Positions 5,630 through 12,697 of a stretch of DNA of 12,697 bases are shown here, piece after piece. This stretch comes from JBEAOO01 sp041164825 (GTDB taxonomy: Bacteria > Pseudomonadota > Gammaproteobacteria > Burkholderiales > Burkholderiaceae_C). The stretch spans positions 1 to 12,697 of the forward strand of contig JBEAOO010000078.1 in the NCBI GenBank assembly GCA_041164825.1, read 5' to 3'. The notes below the pieces were generated by a model. The model had not been told where the DNA came from, searched no databases, and was given only the letters and a program-made list of their open reading frames with translations. The translations under genes were made by a program, and so were the position numbers. The first letter of the stretch is position 1, and the number at the start of each line of letters is the position of its first letter.

Positions 5630-8600
5630 TCACCGCAGCGCTTGGGCCAGCGCGCCGGCCAATGCCCGCAAGTGGCGATCGATCGGCTCGGCCAAGGGCG
5701 CCCAGCGTGTTGCCGCGCTGGGGTCTTGCAGCGCCTGCTCCATGGCCGTGATCTGCTGCACCAAGGCCGTGGCTCCCACCGTGGCCGAGGCACCGCGCAG
5801 CGAGTGGCAAACCGCGCGGCAAGCGCGGGCTTCACCCGCCAGCGCGTGGGCCACCAGCGCCGGCACGCCCGCCTGGTAGGTGCTGGCGTAGCGCGAGAGC
5901 ACCCGCTCCAACAAGGGCTCCTGGCCGTTCACGGCGCGCAAGGCCAACGGCACATCCAGCCCCTCCACCCCGGCCAAGCGGGCAGACAAGGGCAACACCG
6001 TCGCCGCTGCCCCACCCCCCACACCGGCGCCCGCCGCTGGGCCCGCGCCGCGCGTGCCGTGGCGCGACGCGGCCACGGGCAACCAGCGCAGCAGCGTGCT
6101 GTAGAGGTGCTCCGGGTCCACCGGTTTGGCAATGTGGTCGTTCATGCCGGCGGCCAGGCAAGCGGCGCGGTCTTCACCAAACGCATTGGCCGTCATGGCA
6201 ATGATGGGCAAGCCGCCGCCCAGGCGCAGGCGCAGGGCGCGCGCTGCGGCCAAGCCGTCCATCACCGGCATTTGCATGTCCATCAACACGGCGTCGTAGT
6301 GCCGCGAGCTGGCCAGCTCCACCGCGCGCTCGCCGTCGTCGGCCACGTCCACCACCAAGCCGGCAGCGTTCAACAGCTCCTCGGCCACCTCTTGGTTGAT
6401 GGGGTTGTCTTCGGCCAGCAGCACGCGTTGGCCCGCATGGCGGCGGCGCAGCAGCGCCTCGGCATGGCCGCGCTCGGTCGCGCTCAGCGTGGCCACGCCA
6501 GGCTGACGGCGCAGCACCTGCATCAGCTTGTCGTGCAAGGCGGAGGCGGTGATGGGCTTGACCAGCACCGCATCAAACGCCGCCGCGCGCGCCTGCTGCC
6601 ACATCGCCGGCTCGTCAAACGCCGACATCAAAATGCTCGGCGGCATGCCGTGCTGCAAGCGCTCGCGGATGCCATGCAGTGTCTCCACACCGTCCATCTG
6701 CGGCATGCGCCAGTCGAGCACCAACAGGTCGTGCGGTTGGCCGGCGTGCATGGCGGCGTCCAGCAGCTGCAGCGCCTGCGCGCCGCTGCCCGCCACCTGC
6801 ACCTGCATGCCCATCGAGGTGAGGCGTTCGGCCACGCTGGCCAGCGCCTCGGGCAGGTCGTCCACCACCAGCGCGCGCAAACCCGCCACGGGCAGCGGCG
6901 CCGCTTGTTCACCGGCCTCGCTGGCGCGGCTCAACCAGGCGGTGAACCAGAAGGTGCTGCCCTCGCCCGGCTGGCTGTGCACGCCGATCTCACCGCCCAT
7001 CAAATGCACCAGGTGGCGTGTCAGCGCCAGGCCCAGGCCGGTGCCCCCATGGCGCCGGGTGATGGAGCTGTCGGCCTGCTCAAAGGCGTTGAAGAGCAGC
7101 GGCAGCGAATCGCCCGCAATGCCCTCGCCAGTGTCTTGCACCTCGATGCGGATCTGCAGCCGATGGCGCTCTTCGCCCAGCAACTCACCGCGCAAGCGCA
7201 CCCAGCCGCGCTCGGTGAACTTCACCGCATTGGCCAGCAAGTTGACCAGCGCTTGACGCAGCCGGGTGGCGTCGCCGCGCAGCCGCGCCGGCAGGTGGTC
7301 GGTGTCGAGCACCAACTCCAAGCCCTTCTCGCGGGCGCGTTCGCCCACCAGCTCAAAGGCCGAGCTCATCAGGCTGTCGAGCGAAAACTCGGCCTCCTCC
7401 AGCACCATCTTGCCGGCCTCCACCTTCGACAAATCCAGGATGTCGTTGATCACCTGCAACAGGTGCTTGGCCGCCGTGTCGACCTTGCTCAAGCGCTCGC
7501 GTTGCAGCGCGTCACGCGTGTCGCGCGCCATCAGGTGGGTCAGGCCAATGATGGCGTTCATCGGCGTGCGAATCTCGTGGCTCATGTTGGCCAAGAAGGC
7601 GCTCTTGGCCTGCGTGGCCGACTCCGCCTGCGCACGCGCGGCCTGCAACTCGGCGTTCGCTTGTTGCAATGCAGCGTGGTTGCGCTTGCGCTCGGTGATG
7701 TCAAAGGCCAGCACCACCACGCCGCGCACCGTGCCATCTTCCGCACGGTCGGGCACGTAATTGACCTGGTGGTTGTAGGTCGTGCCATCGCGGTGCACGC
7801 CGTCGCGGTCAAAGGTCTGTGGCTCGCCTTGCCAGCCCGCCCGCATGCGCGGCTCCACCTCGGCAAACAAGGCGTCGCCGATCACCGCCGCAATGCGCTT
7901 GCCGCGTGCCGCCTCGGGCGTGGTGCCAAAAAACTCAGCGTTGCGGCCGTTGAGAAACTTGCACGTGCCGTCGGCCGACCAATAGGCCACAAAACCCGGC
8001 AGCGCATCGGTCACGGCTTGGTTGAAGCGCAGCGCCGCGCCCAGCAAGGCGTTGGCGCCATCGAGCTCGGCCGTGCGCTGCGCCACCAGCGTTTGCAGGT
8101 GCTCGCGGTGCTGCGCCAGCTCGGCCTGAGCCCGCAGTTGCTCGGTGATGTCTTCACCCAGCGACAGCCAATGCATGGTCTGACCGTCGTGCGGATCGAC
8201 CAGCTTGAGCAGCGTCACCGACATCTGATAAATGCTGCCATCTTTGCGCCGGTAGGGCGTGATGCTGCGAAAGGGCTGGCCCAGCTCCAGCGCAGCACGC
8301 GCACGCACGTACACCTCGGGCGGCACGTCGCCGTGCAACTCACGTGAGCGCATGGTCAGCAGTTCATCGCGGCCGTAGCCCGAGCCGCGCACCACCGCCT
8401 CGTTGGCGTACTCGATGCGGTTCTCGCGGTCCATGATGAGCACATAGTTCGGGCTCTGCTCGACAGCCGCCGCCAGCTTGTGCAGCAAGGCGTCTTTGGC
8501 GCGCAGCGGGCGCAAATCGACGAAGCTGGACACCCAGCCCTGCGCCAGGCCCTGCGCGTCGCGAACGCGGGCCAGGTGAACCTGCACGGGCAGCAAACTG

Positions 8601-9358
8601 CCGTCGTTGTGCAAAATCTGCGTTTCGAACGCCACCTGCCCGTCGGTGTCCAAGCGCGCCAGGGCCGCCGCCAAGTCGCCGCGCGCCGCGGCCACATCGG
8701 CCACCAGCAGCGGTGCCAAGCTGCCCAGCAAATCACCCGGTTCGCGCCCCGTCAGCGCACAAAACGCAGGGTTGGCATAGCGAATGTGATGGTCAACCTG
8801 GGTCAGCATCAGCGGCTGCGAGGCTTGGCGCAGCGCCTCGCTGAACAGCTGCCGCTCGGCCTCGGTCTGCATGCGCGGCTGAATGTCGTTGATCACCGAC
8901 ACGAAATACTTGGGCCGCCCGGCGACATCGCGCACCAGGGAGGCGGTCACGCTGGCCCACACCCACTGGCCATCGGCGCGGCGAAAGCGCTGGTCCGTGC
9001 GCAGCGAGCTTTGCTCGCCAGTCAACAGCGACTCGCGCTGGCGCAGGGTGGCGGCCAAATCATCGGGATGGCTGAGGTCGCGCATGCGCAGTGCCTGCAG
9101 CTGATCCACGCTGTAGCCCATCACATCGGCCAAACCGCGGTTGACCTGCAAGGTGCGGCCGCTCAGGTCGACCAGCACAATGCCCGACGCTGCTTGCTCA
9201 AACGCAGCCCGAAACAAGGCATCGCGCTCATCGCGCTCGTGCGTCAGGCGGCCGATGTCATCGCGCAGGCCTTGCAGGCGGCGGCGCACCTGCCACCACG
9301 CCAGGCACAGCCCCACGGCCCCCAGCCCCGCAACCCACCCCACGCTCCAAAGCGCCAT
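5630..9358 (-). CDS. Membrane-anchored hybrid sensor histidine kinase: four PAS, HisKA-HATPase, two receivers, Hpt
   Basis: A 1242-residue phosphorelay protein. Order: one N-terminal membrane helix (3-22), a charged coiled-coil-like linker (23-48), four PAS regions (about 49-160, 172-285, 292-405 and 445-556; several end in typical INDIQ, GEDITEQ or AFDITERK motifs), a coiled coil (410-440), and the kinase core. The H-box has His594 (NMSHEIRTPM). ATP-binding boxes are N (NLLANAVKF, 706-714), G1 (DTGEGI, 742-747), F (FNAFEQAD) and G2 (GGTGLGL, 771-777). Receiver 1 has Asp833/Asp834, phospho-acceptor Asp882 (LDWRMPQMDG), Ser912 and Lys934. Receiver 2 has Glu983/Asp984, Asp1027 (LMDMQMPVMDG), Thr1056 and Lys1078. 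The Hpt domain has His1185 (CHSLRGASA). All catalytic residues are intact. The ATG at 9356-9358 is preferred over a GTG at 9401-9403 because GGAGGGG precedes it. No response regulator gene is nearby, so its output partner is elsewhere. The signal sensed is unknown; no periplasmic sensor domain is present, so sensing is probably cytoplasmic through the PAS domains. Confidence 0.93.
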   Translation of the reverse strand: MALWSVGWVAGLGAVGLCLAWWQVRRRLQGLRDDIGRLTHERDERDALFRAAFEQAASGIVLVDLSGRTLQVNRGLADVMGYSVDQLQALRMRDLSHPDDLAATLRQRESLLTGEQSSLRTDQRFRRADGQWVWASVTASLVRDVAGRPKYFVSVINDIQPRMQTEAERQLFSEALRQASQPLMLTQVDHHIRYANPAFCALTGREPGDLLGSLAPLLVADVAAARGDLAAALARLDTDGQVAFETQILHNDGSLLPVQVHLARVRDAQGLAQGWVSSFVDLRPLRAKDALLHKLAAAVEQSPNYVLIMDRENRIEYANEAVVRGSGYGRDELLTMRSRELHGDVPPEVYVRARAALELGQPFRSITPYRRKDGSIYQMSVTLLKLVDPHDGQTMHWLSLGEDITEQLRAQAELAQHREHLQTLVAQRTAELDGANALLGAALRFNQAVTDALPGFVAYWSADGTCKFLNGRNAEFFGTTPEAARGKRIAAVIGDALFAEVEPRMRAGWQGEPQTFDRDGVHRDGTTYNHQVNYVPDRAEDGTVRGVVVLAFDITERKRNHAALQQANAELQAARAQAESATQAKSAFLANMSHEIRTPMNAIIGLTHLMARDTRDALQRERLSKVDTAAKHLLQVINDILDLSKVEAGKMVLEEAEFSLDSLMSSAFELVGERAREKGLELVLDTDHLPARLRGDATRLRQALVNLLANAVKFTERGWVRLRGELLGEERHRLQIRIEVQDTGEGIAGDSLPLLFNAFEQADSSITRRHGGTGLGLALTRHLVHLMGGEIGVHSQPGEGSTFWFTAWLSRASEAGEQAAPLPVAGLRALVVDDLPEALASVAERLTSMGMQVQVAGSGAQALQLLDAAMHAGQPHDLLVLDWRMPQMDGVETLHGIRERLQHGMPPSILMSAFDEPAMWQQARAAAFDAVLVKPITASALHDKLMQVLRRQPGVATLSATERGHAEALLRRRHAGQRVLLAEDNPINQEVAEELLNAAGLVVDVADDGERAVELASSRHYDAVLMDMQMPVMDGLAAARALRLRLGGGLPIIAMTANAFGEDRAACLAAGMNDHIAKPVDPEHLYSTLLRWLPVAASRHGTRGAGPAAGAGVGGGAAATVLPLSARLAGVEGLDVPLALRAVNGQEPLLERVLSRYASTYQAGVPALVAHALAGEARACRAVCHSLRGASATVGATALVQQITAMEQALQDPSAATRWAPLAEPIDRHLRALAGALAQALR

Positions 9359-9360
9359 CG

Positions 9361-9370
9361 CCCCTCCACC
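9361..9370 (-). promoter_or_regulatory. Ribosome binding site of the sensor kinase gene
   Basis: GGTGGAGGGG on the minus strand, with GGAGG ending 4 nt before the ATG at 9356-9358. It decides this start over the in-frame GTG 45 nt further upstream. Confidence 0.6.
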
Positions 9371-9519
9371 GGAAACCGCCGCGCTCAGCTCGCCACCGCA
9401 CACCTCGGCTGGGCAGCGACGATGCTGTCCGGTGCGGCGTGAGGCAGATGCGCCAACTCAACCCACAGGCACGAGCTTGGCGCGGGGGCGAGGTCTGTTT
9501 CGCAGACTATCAGCTTTCA

Positions 9520-9544
9520 GGGCTGGGCTTGGGCTTGGGCTGGG
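9520..9544 (+). other. Putative G-quadruplex, five GGG runs
   Basis: GGG runs lie at 9520-9522, 9525-9527, 9531-9533, 9537-9539 and 9542-9544, separated only by CT or CTT. This satisfies the standard four-run, short-loop pattern with one run spare. The G-rich strand is opposite to the kinase message, about 160 nt upstream of its start, so it would be on the non-transcribed or transcribed strand depending on where the promoter lies. Function is inferred only from the pattern. Confidence 0.6.
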
Positions 9545-9576
9545 CTGGTAGCGAACCTCATCCCGAGGCTGGCGCG

Positions 9577-9762
9577 TGGGAGCGCTGTGCCGGGCCGATG
9601 TGCGGAGGTCAAGGAGGAGGGGCCGCGCAGCGGGCCCAGGGGACTGAGCCCGGACACAAACAGCACTGGGGACTGTTTGTGCCTGGCGAAGGCACGGGCC
9701 TCTGGCCCGGGCACGCAGCACATTGGCCCGGCCCATCGCCGCCCTCGCTCCACAACATCGAA
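9577..9762. repeat. Second cluster of the BIME-like palindromic repeat family
   Basis: The core GCCGGGCCGATGTGC is at 9589-9603, and its inverted copy with one mismatch (GCACATTGGCCCGGC) is at 9718-9732. The left module (GAGCGCTGTGCCGGGCC, then GTGCGGAGGTCAAGGAGGA) matches 2710-2745 with few changes. The right end, read in reverse, matches 2556-2584 (CGAGGGCGGCGATGGGCCGG). Between them is a perfect 9-bp hairpin, CACAAACAG (9655-9663) with CTGTTTGTG (9673-9681), then GC-rich palindromic sequence around CGGGCCTCTGGCCCGGGC. It fills most of the 431-bp gap between the kinase and DUF3297 genes. The remainder holds the G-run and no plausible gene. Confidence 0.85.
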
Positions 9763-9789
9763 CGGAAAAGCTTCGAACGCGGCGGCAGA

Positions 9790-10038
9790 TCAGGCGTAAA
9801 ACACTTCCACCGTGCCCTTGAGCTTGATCATCAGCGGATGGCCCTTGCGGTCCACCGACTTGCCCGCCGGCACCTTGACCCAGCCTTCGCTGATGCAGTA
9901 CTCCAACACGTCGCTGCGCTCCTTGCCATTGAGGCGGATGCCAATGTCGTGCTCAAACACAGCCGCCACATGGTGCGGGCTGCGCGGGTCGATGGAGAGG
10001 TGGTCGGGCAGCGCAGGGCGGGCGGCGGAATCGGTCAT
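9790..10038 (-). CDS. DUF3297 family protein
   Basis: A small 82-residue cytoplasmic protein with no signal peptide or membrane segment. I recognise the family from LPDHLSIDPRSPHHVAAVFE (10-29), then IGIRLNGKERSDVLEYCISE (33-52), GWVKVP, and RKGHPLMIKLKGTVEVFYA at the end. This covers essentially the whole DUF3297 (PF11730) family, which is widespread in proteobacteria and has no known function. The ATG at 10036-10038 gives the family N-terminus; a TTG six codons upstream is possible but has no better ribosome site. The gene stands alone, with 113 nt to the next gene upstream and a repeat cluster immediately downstream. Confidence 0.9.
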   Translation of the reverse strand: MTDSAARPALPDHLSIDPRSPHHVAAVFEHDIGIRLNGKERSDVLEYCISEGWVKVPAGKSVDRKGHPLMIKLKGTVEVFYA

Positions 10039-10151
10039 GGCGTGGGGCAGGGTCAAAGTGGCAGGTTGCCGGGTGAGCCATCAAACAGCGCAGCCACGGA
10101 CAAACAAGGCTGTTAGTTTAGGTCCGTCTGCCGTCCAACTCGGGCTACCCA

Positions 10152-10736
10152 TCAGAGCTGATTGCTCTGCCGGCGTTGCTTGTCGGCCTGCGCCTTGCTG
10201 CTTTGCGCCTTGTACATGCGCAGGAAGTCAACCTGCAGGTAGTTCAACGTCATCTCAAACCCGAGATGGGGAGCGTCCAACTGAATCACCGATTGCCCCT
10301 GGTTGAACTCCGCATAAGCGTCACCCACAAAAGGCTCCGCCTTGCGCACCAGCTTGTACTTGCTGCTCAGTTGCTTCACCACCTTCTTGAAGCCTCCGTT
10401 TTGCAGATCACCAAAACCCTCGGTCTTGGGCAAGGTCAGAAGCACACCCACCAACACCTCTTGGCGATCGAAGATCAAAGTCAGCTCACTCAAGCCCTCA
10501 ATGTCCAAACCTTCGCCGTCACTCTTGAGCATTGGGCCTTGGCTGTAGCTGTTGGTGCCACCGTCATCCAACTGAGTACGGCCCGCCAAGGCCTTGCGCA
10601 CTTGCGTCAGCGTGGCCACACCCAACTCCAACCCCAACGGAGCAGCATTGGCAGGCGCGGCCCTGGTGCCTGGAGCTGCAATCGCCATGACCACCAAAAC
10701 CATGTGTTGAACAGCGACACGGCGGAGGATGAACAT
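10152..10736 (-). CDS. Exported protein of unknown function, paired with a Sel1-repeat protein
   Basis: A 194-residue product with a signal peptide (MFILRR, a hydrophobic core from about 8 to 20, then TRAAPANA) and no other membrane segment. It is predicted periplasmic. The mature part opens with LGLELGVATLTQVRKALAGR (34-53), which resembles the short helical motif at the start of BamE-like or BLIP-like folds. It continues with TNSYSQGPML, GLDIEGLSELTLIFDRQEVL, a second half EPFVGDAYAEFNQGQSVIQL (134-153), and LDAPHLGFEMTLNYLQVDF. I recall similar uncharacterised proteobacterial proteins but cannot name a family. The tail is Lys/Gln/Ser rich and likely disordered. The ATG at 10734-10736 is chosen for the signal peptide; upstream in-frame ATGs exist but add non-family sequence. 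The Sel1 gene ends 53 nt upstream on the same strand, so the two are probably co-transcribed. Confidence 0.72.
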   Translation of the reverse strand: MFILRRVAVQHMVLVVMAIAAPGTRAAPANAAPLGLELGVATLTQVRKALAGRTQLDDGGTNSYSQGPMLKSDGEGLDIEGLSELTLIFDRQEVLVGVLLTLPKTEGFGDLQNGGFKKVVKQLSSKYKLVRKAEPFVGDAYAEFNQGQSVIQLDAPHLGFEMTLNYLQVDFLRMYKAQSSKAQADKQRRQSNQL

Positions 10737-10789
10737 GGCTTGCCCTGTTTGTGAAAGAGATGGGGCGGATTGCTTCAGCATGGCGGAGT

Positions 10790-12154
10790 TCACAAGTCTT
10801 GCCCGATCTTCCAATTCCTTGCCAAGGCCTGGGCGCGGGCAAGCTCATCGCGACTGAGGGTAGAGGCCAAGGCATCGCGCTGTTTGGCGGCATCAGGATG
10901 AGGCTGATCATTCGCCGCGGAGAGGTTGAACCAAGCGTGGGCCTTCACACCGTCGCGCCTTGCTCCGCGACCATCCCGGAGCATGTACCCCAAATTGCGT
11001 TGCCCGTAGCCATTCCCAGATTTCGCAGCCATGCGAAAGTACCTGACGGCCTCAAGGCCATCTTGCCGGCCGCCCTCTCCGTCCTTGAAAAGCCCGCCAA
11101 GGTTGTTGGCCGCGGTGGTGTGCCCTTGTTCAGCGGCCTTGCGGTACCAATCGGCCGCGCGCCCAAAATCCTTGGTCACACCGTAGCCAAAATAGTAATT
11201 CACACCCATCGCAAATTGCCCGGCGGCGCTGCCTTGCGCAGCAGCACGCTGTGACCAGATCACAGCCTGGGCCAGATCCTTTTTAACGCCGGCACCCTCG
11301 CGGTACATCTCGGCCAACCCCACCTGCCCACCCGCGAGTCCTTGGTCTGCGGCTTTGCGGTACCAGTCCACCGCTCGCGCCGTATCGCGGTCCACACCGA
11401 GGCCAAAGCGCAGCCAATCGCCCATGACCTCTTGAGCGCGGGCGTAACCTTGGCTGGCAGATTTGTGCATCCACTCCGCCGCAACTGACCGGTCGCGCAA
11501 GATGCCCTCTCCGTTGAAGAGCATCCAGGCCCAGTCAAACTGGGCAACGTTCAGCCCTTGCTGCGCGGCCTTTTGGATCCATTCAGCTGCCTGCAGAAAA
11601 TTCTGATTCCCGCCTTCGCCGTCACGCAGCGCGACACCCAGTCGCCATTGCCCCGAAGCGTTTCCCTGGTCTGCCGACTTCTGCAGCCAGCTGATCCCTT
11701 GGCTTTGATCCTGGGCCACACCCTGGCCCCACATCAAGGCATTGCCAAGATGGTATTGGCCCCAGGCGCTGCCACCGTCGGCGCTCTTCTTGTACCAGTC
11801 AACGGCTTCACTCTGCGATGCTGCACGGCCCTCACCGAACTTGGCCAGCCCGCCCAACTCATCTTGTGCATCGGCCTCCCCGTTGTCGGCAGCCAAGCGA
11901 TAGAGCCTGCCGGCTTCCACCGGATTCTTCGGAACGCAGACGCCGTGGCGATGCGCGAGACCCAGCCACAGCTGCGCTCGCGCCTCGTTGCTGTTGGCCG
12001 CTGTCCTGAGCTGGTTCAGGGATGGTTGGCACTTGCCACTTTGCATCTGACCGTAGAGCTCACCCACTGATCTCGCTGCTTGTGCGGCAGCAAGCCCCGA
12101 GAGTCCACACAACAAGAGGAGAGGGGCGATGCGAAGGTTGCAGGTCAAGCGCAT
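10790..12154 (-). CDS. Exported Sel1-repeat (tetratricopeptide-like) protein with ten repeats
   Basis: A 454-residue protein with a signal peptide (MRLTCNLRIAPLLLLCGLSG, cleavage near LAAAQA). A short N-terminal region (27-56) contains Cys42. Ten consecutive Sel1-like repeats of exactly 36 residues span about 57-416, each of the form (A)Q-x-x-LG-x-x-x-x-x-G-x-G-V-x-x-(D)-x-x-x-A-x-x-W-(Y)-x-K-(A)A-x-Q-G. Examples are RAVDWYRKAADQG and RAADWYRKAAEQG. The last repeat ends HAWFNLSAAND, the usual capping form, followed by a charged helical tail (417-454). Sel1 proteins are alpha-solenoid scaffolds for protein contacts; many bacterial ones act in the envelope or in signalling, but no partner can be read here. 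The ATG at 12152-12154 gives the signal peptide; the frame runs upstream to 12292 without family-like sequence, and no strong Shine-Dalgarno is seen. The exported protein downstream is the likely partner gene. Confidence 0.88.
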   Translation of the reverse strand: MRLTCNLRIAPLLLLCGLSGLAAAQAARSVGELYGQMQSGKCQPSLNQLRTAANSNEARAQLWLGLAHRHGVCVPKNPVEAGRLYRLAADNGEADAQDELGGLAKFGEGRAASQSEAVDWYKKSADGGSAWGQYHLGNALMWGQGVAQDQSQGISWLQKSADQGNASGQWRLGVALRDGEGGNQNFLQAAEWIQKAAQQGLNVAQFDWAWMLFNGEGILRDRSVAAEWMHKSASQGYARAQEVMGDWLRFGLGVDRDTARAVDWYRKAADQGLAGGQVGLAEMYREGAGVKKDLAQAVIWSQRAAAQGSAAGQFAMGVNYYFGYGVTKDFGRAADWYRKAAEQGHTTAANNLGGLFKDGEGGRQDGLEAVRYFRMAAKSGNGYGQRNLGYMLRDGRGARRDGVKAHAWFNLSAANDQPHPDAAKQRDALASTLSRDELARAQALARNWKIGQDL

Positions 12155-12240
12155 AGGCGATGTCCAGTTCAGGAGCAGAGGGGTCTCGTCGCGCGGTGCC
12201 GCAGCAACGATGAAAACCATCACTATCCCCGAAAATGACA

Positions 12241-12299
12241 GGCCCACATTGGCGCAACACACCCCTCCGAAGGGGGGGTCAAGTGTGAGCAATGTGGCC
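12241..12299 (-). terminator. Long imperfect hairpin between queG and the Sel1 gene
   Basis: The inner stem ACCCCTCC (12261-12268) pairs with GGGGGGGT (12272-12279), 8 pairs with one G-T, around a three-base loop. Outside it CAC/GTG pairs, and CCACATTG (12244-12251) pairs with CAATGTGG (12290-12297). The hairpin begins 11 nt past the queG stop on the queG strand, where a terminator is expected. After the hairpin the minus strand reads TGTCATTTTC, so the T-run is weak. It could also influence the Sel1 leader about 90 nt downstream. Confidence 0.55.
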
Positions 12300-12310
12300 G
12301 TCGCAATGGC

Positions 12311-12697
12311 TCACCGCTGCGCCAGCGCCCAGTCGATGTGCTCGCGCAACAGCGGGCTGGCAGCGGCGTGGGCGGTGCTCAGTGCCGCAGCGATGTCGGC
12401 CGATTCGGGTGCGCCCGCCCACAGCGCATTGCCCATCGCCACCGCCAGGTTGCGCTGCCAGCGGGCGTGGCCGATGCGGCGGATGGCACTGCCCTCGGTG
12501 AGGCGCAAAAAGTCGGCCTCGCTCCAGGCCCAGAGCTGCAGCAGCGTGGGTGCGAGCAGCGGGCCGCGGGCGTCAAAGTCGGGCAGCGTGCTGCGTTGGG
12601 CAAATTTGTTCCAGGGACAGGCGAGCTGGCAGTCGTCGCAGCCGTAAATGCGGTTGCCGATGGCCGCGCGAAACTCGACCGGGATGGGCCCGTCGTG
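12311..12697 (-). CDS. queG: Epoxyqueuosine reductase QueG, C-terminal part (5' end outside the window)
   Basis: QueG makes the last step of queuosine tRNA modification, reducing epoxyqueuosine to queuosine with cobalamin and two [4Fe-4S] clusters in the cytoplasm. The 128 visible residues are open to the window edge, beginning HDGPIPVEFRAAIGNRIYGC. The diagnostic motif is GNRIYGCDDCQLACPWNKFA, holding Cys residues of a cluster site (C-x2-C-x3-C-P). It is followed by LAPTLLQLWAWSEADFLRL and the C-terminal helical segment IRRIGHARWQRNLAVAMGNA, typical of QueG, ending in a TGA at 12311-12313. Family members have roughly 350-380 residues, so the cobalamin-binding catalytic part lies beyond the window. 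It precedes the Sel1 gene on the same strand with 156 nt and a hairpin between, so the two are probably separate transcripts. Confidence 0.94.
   Translation of the reverse strand, partial: HDGPIPVEFRAAIGNRIYGCDDCQLACPWNKFAQRSTLPDFDARGPLLAPTLLQLWAWSEADFLRLTEGSAIRRIGHARWQRNLAVAMGNALWAGAPESADIAAALSTAHAAASPLLREHIDWALAQR

Noticed and set aside
5567..8347. Very long open frame (926 codons) on the plus strand, antisense to the sensor kinase
   Set aside because: It is a frame shadow of high-GC coding DNA. The product is Gln/Arg/His/Ala-rich without domains, while the minus-strand frame has every kinase and receiver motif.
9439..10116. Possible plus-strand gene of 225 codons upstream of the kinase
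   Set aside because: It covers the G-run, the repeat cluster and the antisense of the DUF3297 gene, and shows no family features.
10039..10151. Small RNA or riboswitch between the DUF3297 and unknown exported protein genes
   Set aside because: I saw no stable conserved fold or T-rich terminator in these 113 nt.

Overview
The window is GC-rich DNA, densely coded on both strands, and looks like a betaproteobacterial chromosome. The gene set (class I fumarase, XerD, an orphan Bug/TctC binding protein, DUF3297, QueG) and the short GC-rich palindromic repeats between genes suggest the Comamonadaceae (Hydrogenophaga/Acidovorax/Rhodoferax type). This placement rests on recognition of families, not on a database search.

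Layout from left to right. The 3' part of a class I fumarate hydratase gene (+) ends at 643 and is followed by a good intrinsic terminator. A 745-bp gene-free stretch follows, mostly filled by a large nested inverted repeat (804-1316). Next come xerD (-, 1389-2330), a second gene-free stretch with BIME-like palindromic repeats (2558-2749), and an orphan tricarboxylate-type substrate-binding protein (-, 2903-3898). A chalcone isomerase-like periplasmic protein (-, 3999-4625) is divergent from an AEC-family permease (+, 4705-5610). A large hybrid sensor kinase (-, 5630-9358) converges on the permease with a 19-nt gap. Upstream of the kinase lie a G-quadruplex-type run and another copy of the second repeat family. 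The last block is all on the minus strand: a small DUF3297 protein (9790-10038), an exported protein of unknown function (10152-10736), a ten-repeat Sel1 protein (10790-12154), and the 3' part of queG (12311 to the window end).

How the genes relate. Most are unrelated housekeeping or accessory genes. The only clear candidate functional unit of unknown role is the Sel1-repeat protein with the exported protein 53 nt downstream. Both have signal peptides, they lie in the same direction, and the DNA appears less GC-rich than its surroundings. The kinase carries its own phosphorelay (His, two receivers, Hpt) and has no response-regulator gene in the window.

The most unusual DNA is non-coding. One element is a 513-bp palindrome whose 82-nt outer arms differ at one position. 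The other is a dispersed family of modular palindromes sharing the core GCCGGGCCGATGTGC, with five core copies in two clusters about 7 kb apart. I saw no tRNA, rRNA, CRISPR array, transposase gene or phage gene. I did not find a convincing new defence or biosynthetic system.
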